64,000 nucleotides of DNA from Deltaproteobacteria bacterium RIFCSPHIGHO2_01_FULL_43_49 (lineage in GTDB: Bacteria > UBA10199 > SPLOWO2-01-44-7), in NCBI GenBank assembly GCA_001798075.1, contig MGRG01000008.1, forward strand, positions 62,001-126,000. The letters are read 5' to 3'. Under the pieces are notes generated by a model. It saw nothing but the letters and a program-made list of their open reading frames with translations. It had not been told where the DNA came from and searched no databases. A program made the translations under genes and the position numbers. Below, in pieces: positions 44,518 to 52,375 of this stretch (position 1 is the first letter of the stretch; every line of letters starts with the position of its first letter).

Positions 44518-46527
44518 CTAGCTAGAAAAATTTGATGAGTCAAGAATCTGTTTCAATTCTTTTGCAATAGAGTTTGCGGTTGCAGCGGCGGTAATTACTT
44601 TTCCACCGAGAATAGACCAGCATCCGAATCCATGCCTAATGATATCCGACGGTCGAGCATCATCATGCTCACGATAGGCATTGACAGCCCGGATTACAAA
44701 GCGCGATTCAACATGTTCGGCAAAACGCAAGATCGGAAACCAATTCTGGCACTCAGAAACAATTTTTTTCCAATTCGATTTTGGGAGTTTCCATTCAGGA
44801 ACGAGGCCATCTGAGGGAACAAACGATTTTCTAAGTGATGTCCGAACATGACCGAGTGTAAATAAGCTTGGCTCTCCGGTTGTAACGAGTGTTGGAAAGG
44901 CCCCATCCATGATGGTCAAAGCAATCGCTGGAATGGGCAGGCGTATCACAACAAGCTCCACGAGATCCATGCGCAGCGGCTTTAAGGGGAAGTCAAACCA
45001 GTGCGCAAATGCATTCATCCTTGCGTAGGTGGCATTGACAACAAAATCAAAGGGCATCTTGTATTCCCTTCCTTTCTTAGTCACCCATAAGTATTTCTTT
45101 CCATCTTGTCCCAAAAATCCCTTATCCACTCGAGAGTTAAGGTGGAGAGAAATCGTTTTGCGTCGTTTCATATGAGTTTCTACAATTTTTTTTAATTTTT
45201 GGTAGTCATAAATGGGCTCGTTTGTTTTTATACAAAGGGAAACTTTTTTCCGATCCAAGAGGTTATGAGGAGGATAGGAACGGACAAAAGGAAGATGATT
45301 CGTGCGACAGAATGTTAAATATTTTTTTGCGGAGATTTTTGATTTTAGATGACTCACGCAGTAAAAAGATGGGAAATGTCTAACAACTGCTTTGCCAAAA
45401 ACGTCTTCAAACACCGGTCGTGCCTCTTGAGATTCCTGAACGGTTTCTTTGCTTCGGGGATAGTGATATCCCATGTGATGACGGTATTGATTGACGAAGG
45501 AGGCCTCCTCCATGAGACTAGATCGTTTTTCGAAAAGATGTACTTGGCCTAACTTCCCCAACTCAATGGCGGCTGTTGCGCCAAAAATCCCTCCCCCGAT
45601 TACGGCAATTTTGGGTTTTCTATTGGTTCGGAATGATCGGATTTTTTCCATTCCTGTGATAATTTTTTGTGCAAGTGCAATATCCGGATAAGTTTGGTGT
45701 TCCTTTCTCAAAATCTTTAAGAATGTCTCCAGCTCCAACTGAAGGGGTTCTGGTTTGGAAGGACAGGAAATAGTTTTTGTCTTTTTCCCTTTCACAATCT
45801 CGATAATATTTTTTGCAAAATCACAATGAACGGAGATGTTTTTGAAATGGAAAGTAAGCGTTCGCACTTTTTCTGATCTGTGAAATCCTATGTCGAACAC
45901 CCCCTTAATTTTTCTAGGGTAAAAAATAGAAGTGCTTATCCAGTTATTGTGGTTGGTTCTAATTCCCCCCCGTGGTACCAGGCCAAATAGATATTCAACA
46001 ATGTCGAAGGGATGTAGTAACTCAAAAAGGGCATCCCATTTGATTTTTTTTACCTCCGGGTAAAGAAACCGCGCAGAAATAAAGTGGGGAACTCCCATGG
46101 GTTGAATAATCGAGCGAAGCCTTCTTACCAACGGATGGAAATGATAAATGTGCCCCACCATCACTTTTTTTCCGCTTTTTCTTGAAACTTTCTTGATAAT
46201 GGCAATTTGGTTGGAGTTAAGTGCAATGGGTTTTTCCACTAAAATATTTGTGTGACGAAGAATAGATTTAACCAGAGAGAAATGAGTCGGTGTCGGCGTT
46301 GTTATATCAACACCATCAACGCTTTGAAGCAGTTTTGTCGACAAACGATTAAAGATGGGAATCGAATGTTGCCGCATTAATTCTTGTCGGTGCTTGTCTG
46401 TTTTAACAGCAACACCCGCCAGCTTGCACAATCCCTTCCTTTCCAGTTTTAGTAAGACCCTTAGGTGGTTGTGCCCAAATCTGCCCGCACCCATTAGAAG
46501 TATCCGGGGGACGTTACTTTTTTTCAT
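44518..46527 (-). CDS. Fusion of Gfo/Idh/MocA dehydrogenase and FAD-dependent oxidoreductase
   Basis: A 669-residue two-enzyme fusion. Residues about 1-300 are Gfo/Idh/MocA type: LLMGAGRFGHNHL (10-22) and NILVEKPIALN with EKP at 98-100. Residues about 305-669 are a D-amino-acid-oxidase-like flavoprotein: KIAVIGGGIFGATAAIEL (306-323), HLFEKRSSLMEE, a DFVVNATYARM turn and a terminal CWSILGGKVITAA. I know no standard family with this domain order. It overlaps the upstream GT2 by 14 bp and lies 13 bp before the HddA-like gene. It may oxidise successive positions of a heptose or amino sugar; inference. Confidence 0.82.
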   Translation of the reverse strand: MKKSNVPRILLMGAGRFGHNHLRVLLKLERKGLCKLAGVAVKTDKHRQELMRQHSIPIFNRLSTKLLQSVDGVDITTPTPTHFSLVKSILRHTNILVEKPIALNSNQIAIIKKVSRKSGKKVMVGHIYHFHPLVRRLRSIIQPMGVPHFISARFLYPEVKKIKWDALFELLHPFDIVEYLFGLVPRGGIRTNHNNWISTSIFYPRKIKGVFDIGFHRSEKVRTLTFHFKNISVHCDFAKNIIEIVKGKKTKTISCPSKPEPLQLELETFLKILRKEHQTYPDIALAQKIITGMEKIRSFRTNRKPKIAVIGGGIFGATAAIELGKLGQVHLFEKRSSLMEEASFVNQYRHHMGYHYPRSKETVQESQEARPVFEDVFGKAVVRHFPSFYCVSHLKSKISAKKYLTFCRTNHLPFVRSYPPHNLLDRKKVSLCIKTNEPIYDYQKLKKIVETHMKRRKTISLHLNSRVDKGFLGQDGKKYLWVTKKGREYKMPFDFVVNATYARMNAFAHWFDFPLKPLRMDLVELVVIRLPIPAIALTIMDGAFPTLVTTGEPSLFTLGHVRTSLRKSFVPSDGLVPEWKLPKSNWKKIVSECQNWFPILRFAEHVESRFVIRAVNAYREHDDARPSDIIRHGFGCWSILGGKVITAAATANSIAKELKQILDSSNFSS

Positions 46528-47266
46528 TATTGTTAATGGATCGTATAGGATAGGGCGAATATCTTCCCATCTTGTAATAGGCGCTCAGTGGTTTTTTGAG
46601 ATATTTCACAAAAAAGCCAACACGCAACAAATTAAAACTTCCACGCATCATCTTTAAAATGGGTATTTTGGAAGAGCCGGCTTGACGCAAATTGTGTCGA
46701 ACGGGAATTTCACAGATTTTGGCACCTCTTTCCTTTGCAACTGCCGGTAGGAAAACTTGTGCCTGACCCCAAAGATAGAAATCGCGAATAAAACGACTGC
46801 GATAGGCTTTGAGACCACAACCAAAATCATGAATGGATAGATCAAAAAAATAGCGTGCAGTAGCATTAGCGATTTTTGAAAAAATAAGACGAGAGGTAGC
46901 ATCTTTACGTTCTTTACGCCACCCCACAACAACATCGTAACCTTCTGAAAGCTTCTTCAACAGTGGAAGAATATCATTTGGATCGTTTTGAAGATCGGCG
47001 TCAATAAGTACGATAATGTCTCCTTTTGCCTCGCGAATCCCGACATCGAGCGCTGGGGTTTGTCCGCAATTTCTTTCCAAATGAATAACTTTCAGTGGAG
47101 ATAGCGAAGATAGCTCCTCTTCTGTACCGTCGGTAGAGCCATCGTTTACAAAAATAATTTCATAAGGATCGGGTTGGCGATTCAACGCCACAACGATTCT
47201 CCGGTGAAGTTCCCTAACAATCGCCTCTTCGTTATAGACAGGGACAACAACTGAAATTTTTACCAT
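46514..47266 (-). CDS. Family 2 glycosyltransferase (DPM/ArnC-like)
   Basis: A 250-residue GT2. ATG 47266 has GGAAGGAGTG upstream and begins MVKISVVVPVYNEEAIV; the longer frame to 47374 is rejected. IIFVNDGSTDGTEEEL and the DxD of VLIDADLQNDPNDIL are conserved, and FGCGLKAYRSRFI matches the polyprenyl-phosphate transferase group. The C-terminus has no clear transmembrane pair, unlike ArnC. It heads an operon ending in a GT39-like gene, so it may load the donor that protein uses. Confidence 0.86.
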   Translation of the reverse strand: MVKISVVVPVYNEEAIVRELHRRIVVALNRQPDPYEIIFVNDGSTDGTEEELSSLSPLKVIHLERNCGQTPALDVGIREAKGDIIVLIDADLQNDPNDILPLLKKLSEGYDVVVGWRKERKDATSRLIFSKIANATARYFFDLSIHDFGCGLKAYRSRFIRDFYLWGQAQVFLPAVAKERGAKICEIPVRHNLRQAGSSKIPILKMMRGSFNLLRVGFFVKYLKKPLSAYYKMGRYSPYPIRSINNNEKK

Positions 47267-47342
47267 ACTAAAAATCACTCCTTCCGTGTCATTACCAAAA
47301 AGGTTGTTTTCATAGGAAAGTTGGGGTAGGAGTAGGCAAATT

Positions 47343-48197
47343 ATGCCGAAAATGCAAGGTAAAGTGGTTCTCATTACCGGAGGGAGTTTAGGGATTGGTC
47401 AATGCATTGCCAAAACCTTTGCTAAAGAGGGGGCTAGAGTCTTTATCTGCTCTCGAACTTCTGCCGACGTGAACTATATAACGAAAGCCATCCAGGAAGA
47501 GAATGAATTTTGTGAAGGTCTTTCCATGGATGTAACAGACTCAGGCCAAGTTAAAGCTTGGGTTGAAGACATCTACCAAAGGCTTAAACGAGTTGATCTG
47601 CTTATCAATTGCGCTGGAATTTACGGTCCCATTGGACCAATGGAAACGCTGGATCCAAAGGAATGGAAAAACACAGTTGAGATTAACCTTTTTGGGACTG
47701 TGAATTGTATCCGTGCCGTGGTTCCCATCATGAAAAAACAAAGAGCTGGAAAAATCATTAATTTTTCAGGAGGGGGTGTTGGGGGTGTTTTGAATCCTAA
47801 TTTTTCGGCCTATATTGCTTCGAAAGCAGGGGTGGGTGCTATTACAGAAGTTTTGGCCCGTGAGCTGAAGGATTTTAATATCCAGGTGAACGCGATTGCC
47901 CCGGGAGCTGTCAATACCCGGTTTTTGGATCGTGTTCTGGAGGCTGGTTCCAACCCGGGTAAGGAATTTTACGAGCGCTCTTTGAGACAAAAGGAAGAAG
48001 GGGGAACCCCTCCGGAACTAGCTGCAAAATTGGCCCTTTTTTTAGCTTCAGAAGACTCTAATTTTATCACGGGTAAAATCATTTCTGCTAAATGGGATCC
48101 ATTTCATCAGGCAAAGGAGTTTAGGGAGGAGTTAGAGAAGGGGGGGCTCTGGAATTTGCGGCGTATCGACAGGATGAAATTCTATGAAAAAACTTAA
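47343..48197 (+). CDS. Short-chain dehydrogenase with non-canonical C-terminus (paralogue)
   Basis: A 284-residue SDR. Cofactor motif ITGGSLGIGQCI (11-22), active Ser in INFSGGGVGG and YIASK in SAYIASKAGV. Like the protein at 21078 it ends FITGKIISAKWDPF, then adds about 35 residues with LWNLRRID. The shared ending and SGGG string show common descent. ATG 47343 follows an AGGAG at about 14 bases. It opens a short divergent operon with two epimerases. Confidence 0.86.
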   Translation: MPKMQGKVVLITGGSLGIGQCIAKTFAKEGARVFICSRTSADVNYITKAIQEENEFCEGLSMDVTDSGQVKAWVEDIYQRLKRVDLLINCAGIYGPIGPMETLDPKEWKNTVEINLFGTVNCIRAVVPIMKKQRAGKIINFSGGGVGGVLNPNFSAYIASKAGVGAITEVLARELKDFNIQVNAIAPGAVNTRFLDRVLEAGSNPGKEFYERSLRQKEEGGTPPELAAKLALFLASEDSNFITGKIISAKWDPFHQAKEFREELEKGGLWNLRRIDRMKFYEKT

Positions 48198-49062
48198 AAA
48201 AGAAAATAGAAAGGTCCTTGTTACGGGGGCCTATGGTTATATCGGATCGTGGGTTGCCAAAGAACTTGGAGAAAATGACATTGAATCCTGTTTGATTGAC
48301 AAGGTGTCGCTTGATTTACCCAATAGTCACCAGTTTGATCTGCGCGATTCCCAAAAAACTCTTGACTGTGTTGAACAGTTCAAACCCGATCTGTTCATCC
48401 ATTGTGCTACTCACTCGGCGCTCGCCTACCAGCAGCACTTTGCCGATTCGTTTAGGGAAGACTGTGAGATTTTGACCTCCATTCTTGCCGCTTTGTCGAA
48501 GCGGTCACATTGTCGGTTTGTTTACCTTAGTTCATCCTATGTCTACAGCGGGTTGCCGGAAAAAACTGTTGTGAACGAAGAGAGTCCCTTGAAGCCGATT
48601 CATAATTTTGGAGTTGCCAAATCTTTTTTTGAACAATTTGCTCTAAAACAATATTCAGACACGGTTGCTTTGAGACTCTTTTCGGTTTTTGGCCCCGGGA
48701 ATTATCTTTTCCCCAACTCCGTTCACAACATGATCCAGGAGTGCAGAGAAACTGGTAGGGTTACCATTTGGGGTGAAGGAAAAAGAAAAATGCAGTATGT
48801 TTTTATTCGGGATGTTTTGAAGGCCATTGAAGAGGCCTGTTTTCTTGAACCGGGCATTTATAATGTGGGTGGTAATGAATACCTATCGGTGGCCGAGACA
48901 GCCAAAAACATTGCTGCATTGCTGAATGCAGATGTGGTTTTTGTGAAAGATAAAAAAGAGGGGGAGACACTTCCCTTTGGCGACAATGCCAAATTCAAAC
49001 AGGCTTGTGGCAAGGATTGCTTCACCTCTTTTGAAGAGGCTTTAAAGGAGTATCTGGCATGA
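48184..49062 (+). CDS. NAD-dependent epimerase/dehydratase-like protein lacking the catalytic Tyr
   Basis: A 292-residue extended SDR. VLVTGAYGYIGSWVAK (11-26) binds the cofactor and RFVYLSSSYVYSG holds the Ser. At the expected YxxxK site the string is NFGVAK (141-146), with Phe142 for Tyr and Lys146 kept. This would weaken or change the redox step, as the Tyr normally acts as acid/base. The rest, including RLFSVFGPGNY and YVFIRDVL, looks intact and free of frameshifts. It may bind sugar without full catalysis. It overlaps the SDR by 14 bp. Confidence 0.83.
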   Translation: MKKLKKENRKVLVTGAYGYIGSWVAKELGENDIESCLIDKVSLDLPNSHQFDLRDSQKTLDCVEQFKPDLFIHCATHSALAYQQHFADSFREDCEILTSILAALSKRSHCRFVYLSSSYVYSGLPEKTVVNEESPLKPIHNFGVAKSFFEQFALKQYSDTVALRLFSVFGPGNYLFPNSVHNMIQECRETGRVTIWGEGKRKMQYVFIRDVLKAIEEACFLEPGIYNVGGNEYLSVAETAKNIAALLNADVVFVKDKKEGETLPFGDNAKFKQACGKDCFTSFEEALKEYLA

Positions 49063-50009
49063 AGTATTTTGTGACTGGGGGTGCCGGATTTATCGGAAGT
49101 CATTTGGTTGACCGACTGATGGCACAGGGACATTCGATTGTCGTTTACGATAACTTGTCAACTGGCAAAGAGGATTTTACTCGTCATCATTATGGTTCTC
49201 CTAGTTTTCGTTTTATCAAAGGGGATTGCCTTGAATTTGCCCCCTTGCAAGAGGCTATGTCTGGTTCTCAATTCGTTTTTCATCTGGCCGCCAATTCTGA
49301 TATCCCCAAGGGGGCTAGCGAAACAAGGCTCGATCTGGAGCAAGGGACATGCGTTACCTACAATGTAATGGAGGCGATGCGGCAAAATCGCGTAGAAAAA
49401 ATTCTTTTTTCCTCCAGCAATGTTATTTATGGAGAAGCCCAGCAGATGCCAACACCGGAGGATTATGGGCCACTCCTTCCGATTTCTTTTTATGCCGCTG
49501 CTAAGCTCGCTTCCGAGGGATTGATAACTGCTTTTTGCCACAATTTCAACATGCGCTGTTGGATCTACCGGTTTGGCAATATCGTGGGCCCTCGTGCCAC
49601 GCACGGGGTGATGTATGATTTCTACAACAAATTACAGAAAAATTCTGAGGAACTAGAAGTCTTGGGGGATGGCAACCAGTCTAAGCCGTACCTTGAAATT
49701 TCCGATTGTATTGAGGCGCTTCTGTTCGGTGTTCGTCATGGCCAAGATAGTGTCAACGTTTTCAATCTGGGGACTGGCGAGGCCACATCGGTGAGTACCA
49801 TTGGTCGTATGGTCCTAGAGGAGATGGGACTGGTAAAAACACGCTTGCGTTATACTGGTGGTCGACGCGGTTGGCCAGGGGATATCCATACCGTGCGACT
49901 CGATTGCGACAAATTACGCTCACTGGGTTGGAAGCCTAAATATACCTCTGACGAAGCAGTGCGTGTGGCCTTTCAGGCGATGCTTAAAGAATGGTGTTGG
50001 CGTTCCTAG
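49059..50009 (+). CDS. NAD-dependent epimerase/dehydratase (extended SDR)
   Basis: A 316-residue extended [20 protein letters not shown] (4-20), LFSSSNVIYGE and the catalytic pair in SFYAAAKLASEG are intact. VYDNLSTGKEDF and the GDGNQSKPYLEISD loop recall UDP-glucose 4-epimerase-type enzymes. It overlaps the preceding gene by 4 bp and ends 4 bp into the convergent HddA-like gene. Nucleotide-sugar epimerisation is likely, and a GDP-heptose substrate is possible from the neighbouring heptose genes. Confidence 0.85.
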   Translation: MKYFVTGGAGFIGSHLVDRLMAQGHSIVVYDNLSTGKEDFTRHHYGSPSFRFIKGDCLEFAPLQEAMSGSQFVFHLAANSDIPKGASETRLDLEQGTCVTYNVMEAMRQNRVEKILFSSSNVIYGEAQQMPTPEDYGPLLPISFYAAAKLASEGLITAFCHNFNMRCWIYRFGNIVGPRATHGVMYDFYNKLQKNSEELEVLGDGNQSKPYLEISDCIEALLFGVRHGQDSVNVFNLGTGEATSVSTIGRMVLEEMGLVKTRLRYTGGRRGWPGDIHTVRLDCDKLRSLGWKPKYTSDEAVRVAFQAMLKEWCWRS

Positions 50010-50986
50010 TGGATGAAGATGATCTTGCTTCCCTGTTTTTCAAATCGGATATCGACAGGACGTAATTCTGGCAGTGATTTTTTTATGGATTCATGTTTTT
50101 CCTTAGGAGCGTAAAAAATTAGAAAGCCGCCCCCCCCCGCGCCTAGAAGTTTGCCACCAATAGCACCGGCTTTCAACGCTTTTTCATACCAACTATCAAT
50201 TTGAGTATTACTAATTCCATCAGTGATTTCTCTTTTGAGCATCCAGTTTTCATGTAAAATCTCTCCAAAGGAATCGAGATTGTTTTTTTGTAGTTCCTCT
50301 TTCATTAAAAAAGCCAATTGAACCATTTTTTTTAGGAGCAATTTTTTTTCAGGATTTTTTAAGAGGACCTCGCTTTGCGCTTTAAGAATATCGGCGGCGC
50401 TATGCCCAAAACCGGTGTGCAGCAATAACAAATTGCTTTGTAACTGTTCTAATGTTTCCAAGCGGCATATGATCGGATCGACAAAAACCGATTCATCCGG
50501 GTTAAACTGAATAAATTTGAATCCTCCATAAGCGGCGATATATTGATCCTGTTTGCCAATAGGGTCTTCACAGTCTACCATTTCAACCTCGCAAGCCTCT
50601 TTGCATAGATCTTCTGCAGAACGAAAATCTCGTTTGTAGGTATGGAGCGCGTTAAGCAATCCTACAGTGAAAGAGCTAGAGGAACCAAGGCCAGTGCCGT
50701 GCGAAGGAATGTCCGCGACGGAAGTAATTTCAATGCCCCCAGGAATCTTGAGTCTTTTTAAGGCAGCACGGAGCACTTTGTGTTGGATGGCATCTACCTC
50801 ATCAACAATTTCTGTTTTGGAATAGCCGAGACGAAATCCCTTTTCAAAACGATTATTCACAGTAACATAAATATATTTATTAATCGCAGTACTAACAACG
50901 GCTCCCATCTCTTCTCTGTAAAAAGAGGGGATGTCACTTCCGCCACCGACAAAGCTGATTCTTAAAGGTGTTGAGCTAATAATCAT
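50006..50986 (-). CDS. hddA: GHMP-family heptose 7-phosphate kinase-like (HddA), second copy
   Basis: A 326-residue GHMP kinase. It begins IISSTPLRISFVGGGSDIP, contains the classical ATP loop SHGTGLGSSSSFTVG and ends with GGKLLGAGGGGFLIFY. The ATP loop is more canonical than in the copy at 43491. It overlaps an HddC-like guanylyltransferase by 11 bp, a pairing known from the GDP-D-glycero-D-manno-heptose pathway. A C9 run at 50130-50138 encodes motif 3 glycines. No GmhA isomerase is in the window. Confidence 0.88.
   Translation of the reverse strand: MIISSTPLRISFVGGGSDIPSFYREEMGAVVSTAINKYIYVTVNNRFEKGFRLGYSKTEIVDEVDAIQHKVLRAALKRLKIPGGIEITSVADIPSHGTGLGSSSSFTVGLLNALHTYKRDFRSAEDLCKEACEVEMVDCEDPIGKQDQYIAAYGGFKFIQFNPDESVFVDPIICRLETLEQLQSNLLLLHTGFGHSAADILKAQSEVLLKNPEKKLLLKKMVQLAFLMKEELQKNNLDSFGEILHENWMLKREITDGISNTQIDSWYEKALKAGAIGGKLLGAGGGGFLIFYAPKEKHESIKKSLPELRPVDIRFEKQGSKIIFIH
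50130..50138 (-). repeat. G9 coding-strand tract in second HddA-like kinase
   Basis: Nine C bases on the plus strand encode the glycines of motif 3 near the C-terminus. This is the longest G/C run I found. Slippage would replace the last 40 residues or so. Confidence 0.5.
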
Positions 50987-51683
50987 GAGACAATGCCTTT
51001 TTCGCGATCTCTAATCGTTCGAAGGTGCCCATATCGTAATAGCGAGTGTTTGTAAAGTAACCCCAAAGAACCTTTTTTTTGATCAACTGAGGGTAGATTT
51101 CATCTTCAAAAGAGATTTTTTTGTCGGCCGGGATGGCATTCAAAACGGTGCGCCGATAATAAGCAATGCCCCCATCGACACCATTCATCTCTTTGGTTTC
51201 CTTGGCCTTCGAATAAGCTGAGATGAGACCCCCTTCCTCTAGACGCATGTTGTTTTCAGCAATGGGTTCCCAATTTTTATAAACCGCAATCATACCTCCT
51301 TCGCTAATCCCCCGGGCTTTGTGGAGAAAATCGGGGTAATCAAGAGGACAAAAGGTGTCGCCATTGAGGAGCAGGAATTCCTCCCGGATTTTGTTTTGTG
51401 CCAGCTTTAACGCCCCACCGGTTCCCATCGGCTCTGGTTCATAGGCATATTGGATATTTATTTTTAATTGTTTGCCGTCTTGAAAATAGTTTTCGACCTG
51501 TTCTCCAAGATAACTGAGGAGCAATAAAAAATCGTTGAATCCCTGGTTTTTGAGATATTCAAATTGATATTGTAAAAAAGGTTTGTCACCTATTTCCACC
51601 ATCACTTTTGGAATCTTGGATGTAATGGGTCTAAGCCTTGTGCCCAATCCCCCCGCTAGGATGACCACTTGCAAAGGTTTCAT
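50976..51683 (-). CDS. Sugar-1-phosphate nucleotidyltransferase, HddC-like
   Basis: A 235-residue nucleotidyltransferase. ATG 51683 gives MKPLQVVILAGGLGTRLRPI; the longer frame to 51806 lies inside the GT2 gene and is rejected. The signature continues with KVMVEIGDKPFLQY, and LLLNGDTFCPLD holds the metal-binding Asp. Paired with an HddA-like kinase, it is likely the guanylyltransferase that makes GDP-heptose. The closest alternative is a mannose-1-phosphate or glucose-1-phosphate transferase. Confidence 0.84.
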   Translation of the reverse strand: MKPLQVVILAGGLGTRLRPITSKIPKVMVEIGDKPFLQYQFEYLKNQGFNDFLLLLSYLGEQVENYFQDGKQLKINIQYAYEPEPMGTGGALKLAQNKIREEFLLLNGDTFCPLDYPDFLHKARGISEGGMIAVYKNWEPIAENNMRLEEGGLISAYSKAKETKEMNGVDGGIAYYRRTVLNAIPADKKISFEDEIYPQLIKKKVLWGYFTNTRYYDMGTFERLEIAKKALSHDY

Positions 51684-51684
51684 C

Positions 51685-52371
51685 TTAAAGTTTTGCAGGG
51701 TCAATGGCCTTGATGTTGAAGAGATATTTGATAATACATAGCAAAAAACAGCGGCCAGACCGGAAAAGATTGACAGTCGGCTCGCCAATGCGTGGACGAT
51801 AATCAATCGGAATCTCCTTGAATCGGAGCCCGAGTTTTTTCGTCTTCACAATGATCTCAATCCAAAAAGAGTAGTTGGTTTCCCACTTTGCCGCATTAAT
51901 GAGCTTTCTCGAATAAAGCCGCATGCCGCTGGCAATATCTTTGGTGCGGATACCAAAAGGGATGGCTACAAGCAGTGCAAAAGTTCGATTGCCAAGCCAA
52001 TTGAGCCACGGCATTGCCTTTTGTTTTTTGTGTAGACGGCTCCCATTTACAAAATCATATCCTTTTTGATACCAACCGATAAATTCAGGAATGGCATCCA
52101 TGGGGTAGGTCCCATCGCAATCAGAAACAATGACGACTTCGCCCTTGGAGGTGTGTAGTCCCTCGATGATTGCCTTGCCGGGACCGCATTTTGGCATGGT
52201 GATGACCTTGCAGCCGAGTGATCGGGCAATGTCGGGTGTTTTGTCGGTAGAGGAATCAACAATGATGATTTCAGGATTATAAGCGGCGGCGTATTTTTGA
52301 ATATCGCGCACCACCACAGCGATGGCTTTTTCTTCGTTCAATGTTGGCATTACAACGGAAAGAGTCGTCAT
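51685..52371 (-). CDS. Family 2 glycosyltransferase (DPM1-like)
   Basis: A 228-residue GT2. LSVVMPTLNEEKAI, IIIVDSSTDKTPDI and the DxD in IVSDCDGTYPMDA are conserved. DIASGMRLYSRKL and the IDYRPRIGEPTVNLFRSG string match polyprenyl-phosphate mannose synthase-type enzymes. It lies 4 bp after the flavoprotein gene and 1 bp before the HddC-like gene. It could use GDP-heptose or another sugar from this operon. Confidence 0.85.
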   Translation of the reverse strand: MTTLSVVMPTLNEEKAIAVVVRDIQKYAAAYNPEIIIVDSSTDKTPDIARSLGCKVITMPKCGPGKAIIEGLHTSKGEVVIVSDCDGTYPMDAIPEFIGWYQKGYDFVNGSRLHKKQKAMPWLNWLGNRTFALLVAIPFGIRTKDIASGMRLYSRKLINAAKWETNYSFWIEIIVKTKKLGLRFKEIPIDYRPRIGEPTVNLFRSGRCFLLCIIKYLFNIKAIDPAKL

Positions 52372-52375
52372 AATT

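Noticed and set aside
47267-47374. N-terminal extension of the GT2 gene to 47374
   Set aside because: It would run into the divergent SDR start and contains no GT2 sequence; ATG 47266 has a good ribosome-binding site.
51684-51806. Longer start for the HddC-like gene
   Set aside because: The added residues are the reverse-frame product of the GT2 gene end; the nucleotide-binding motif begins at ATG 51683.
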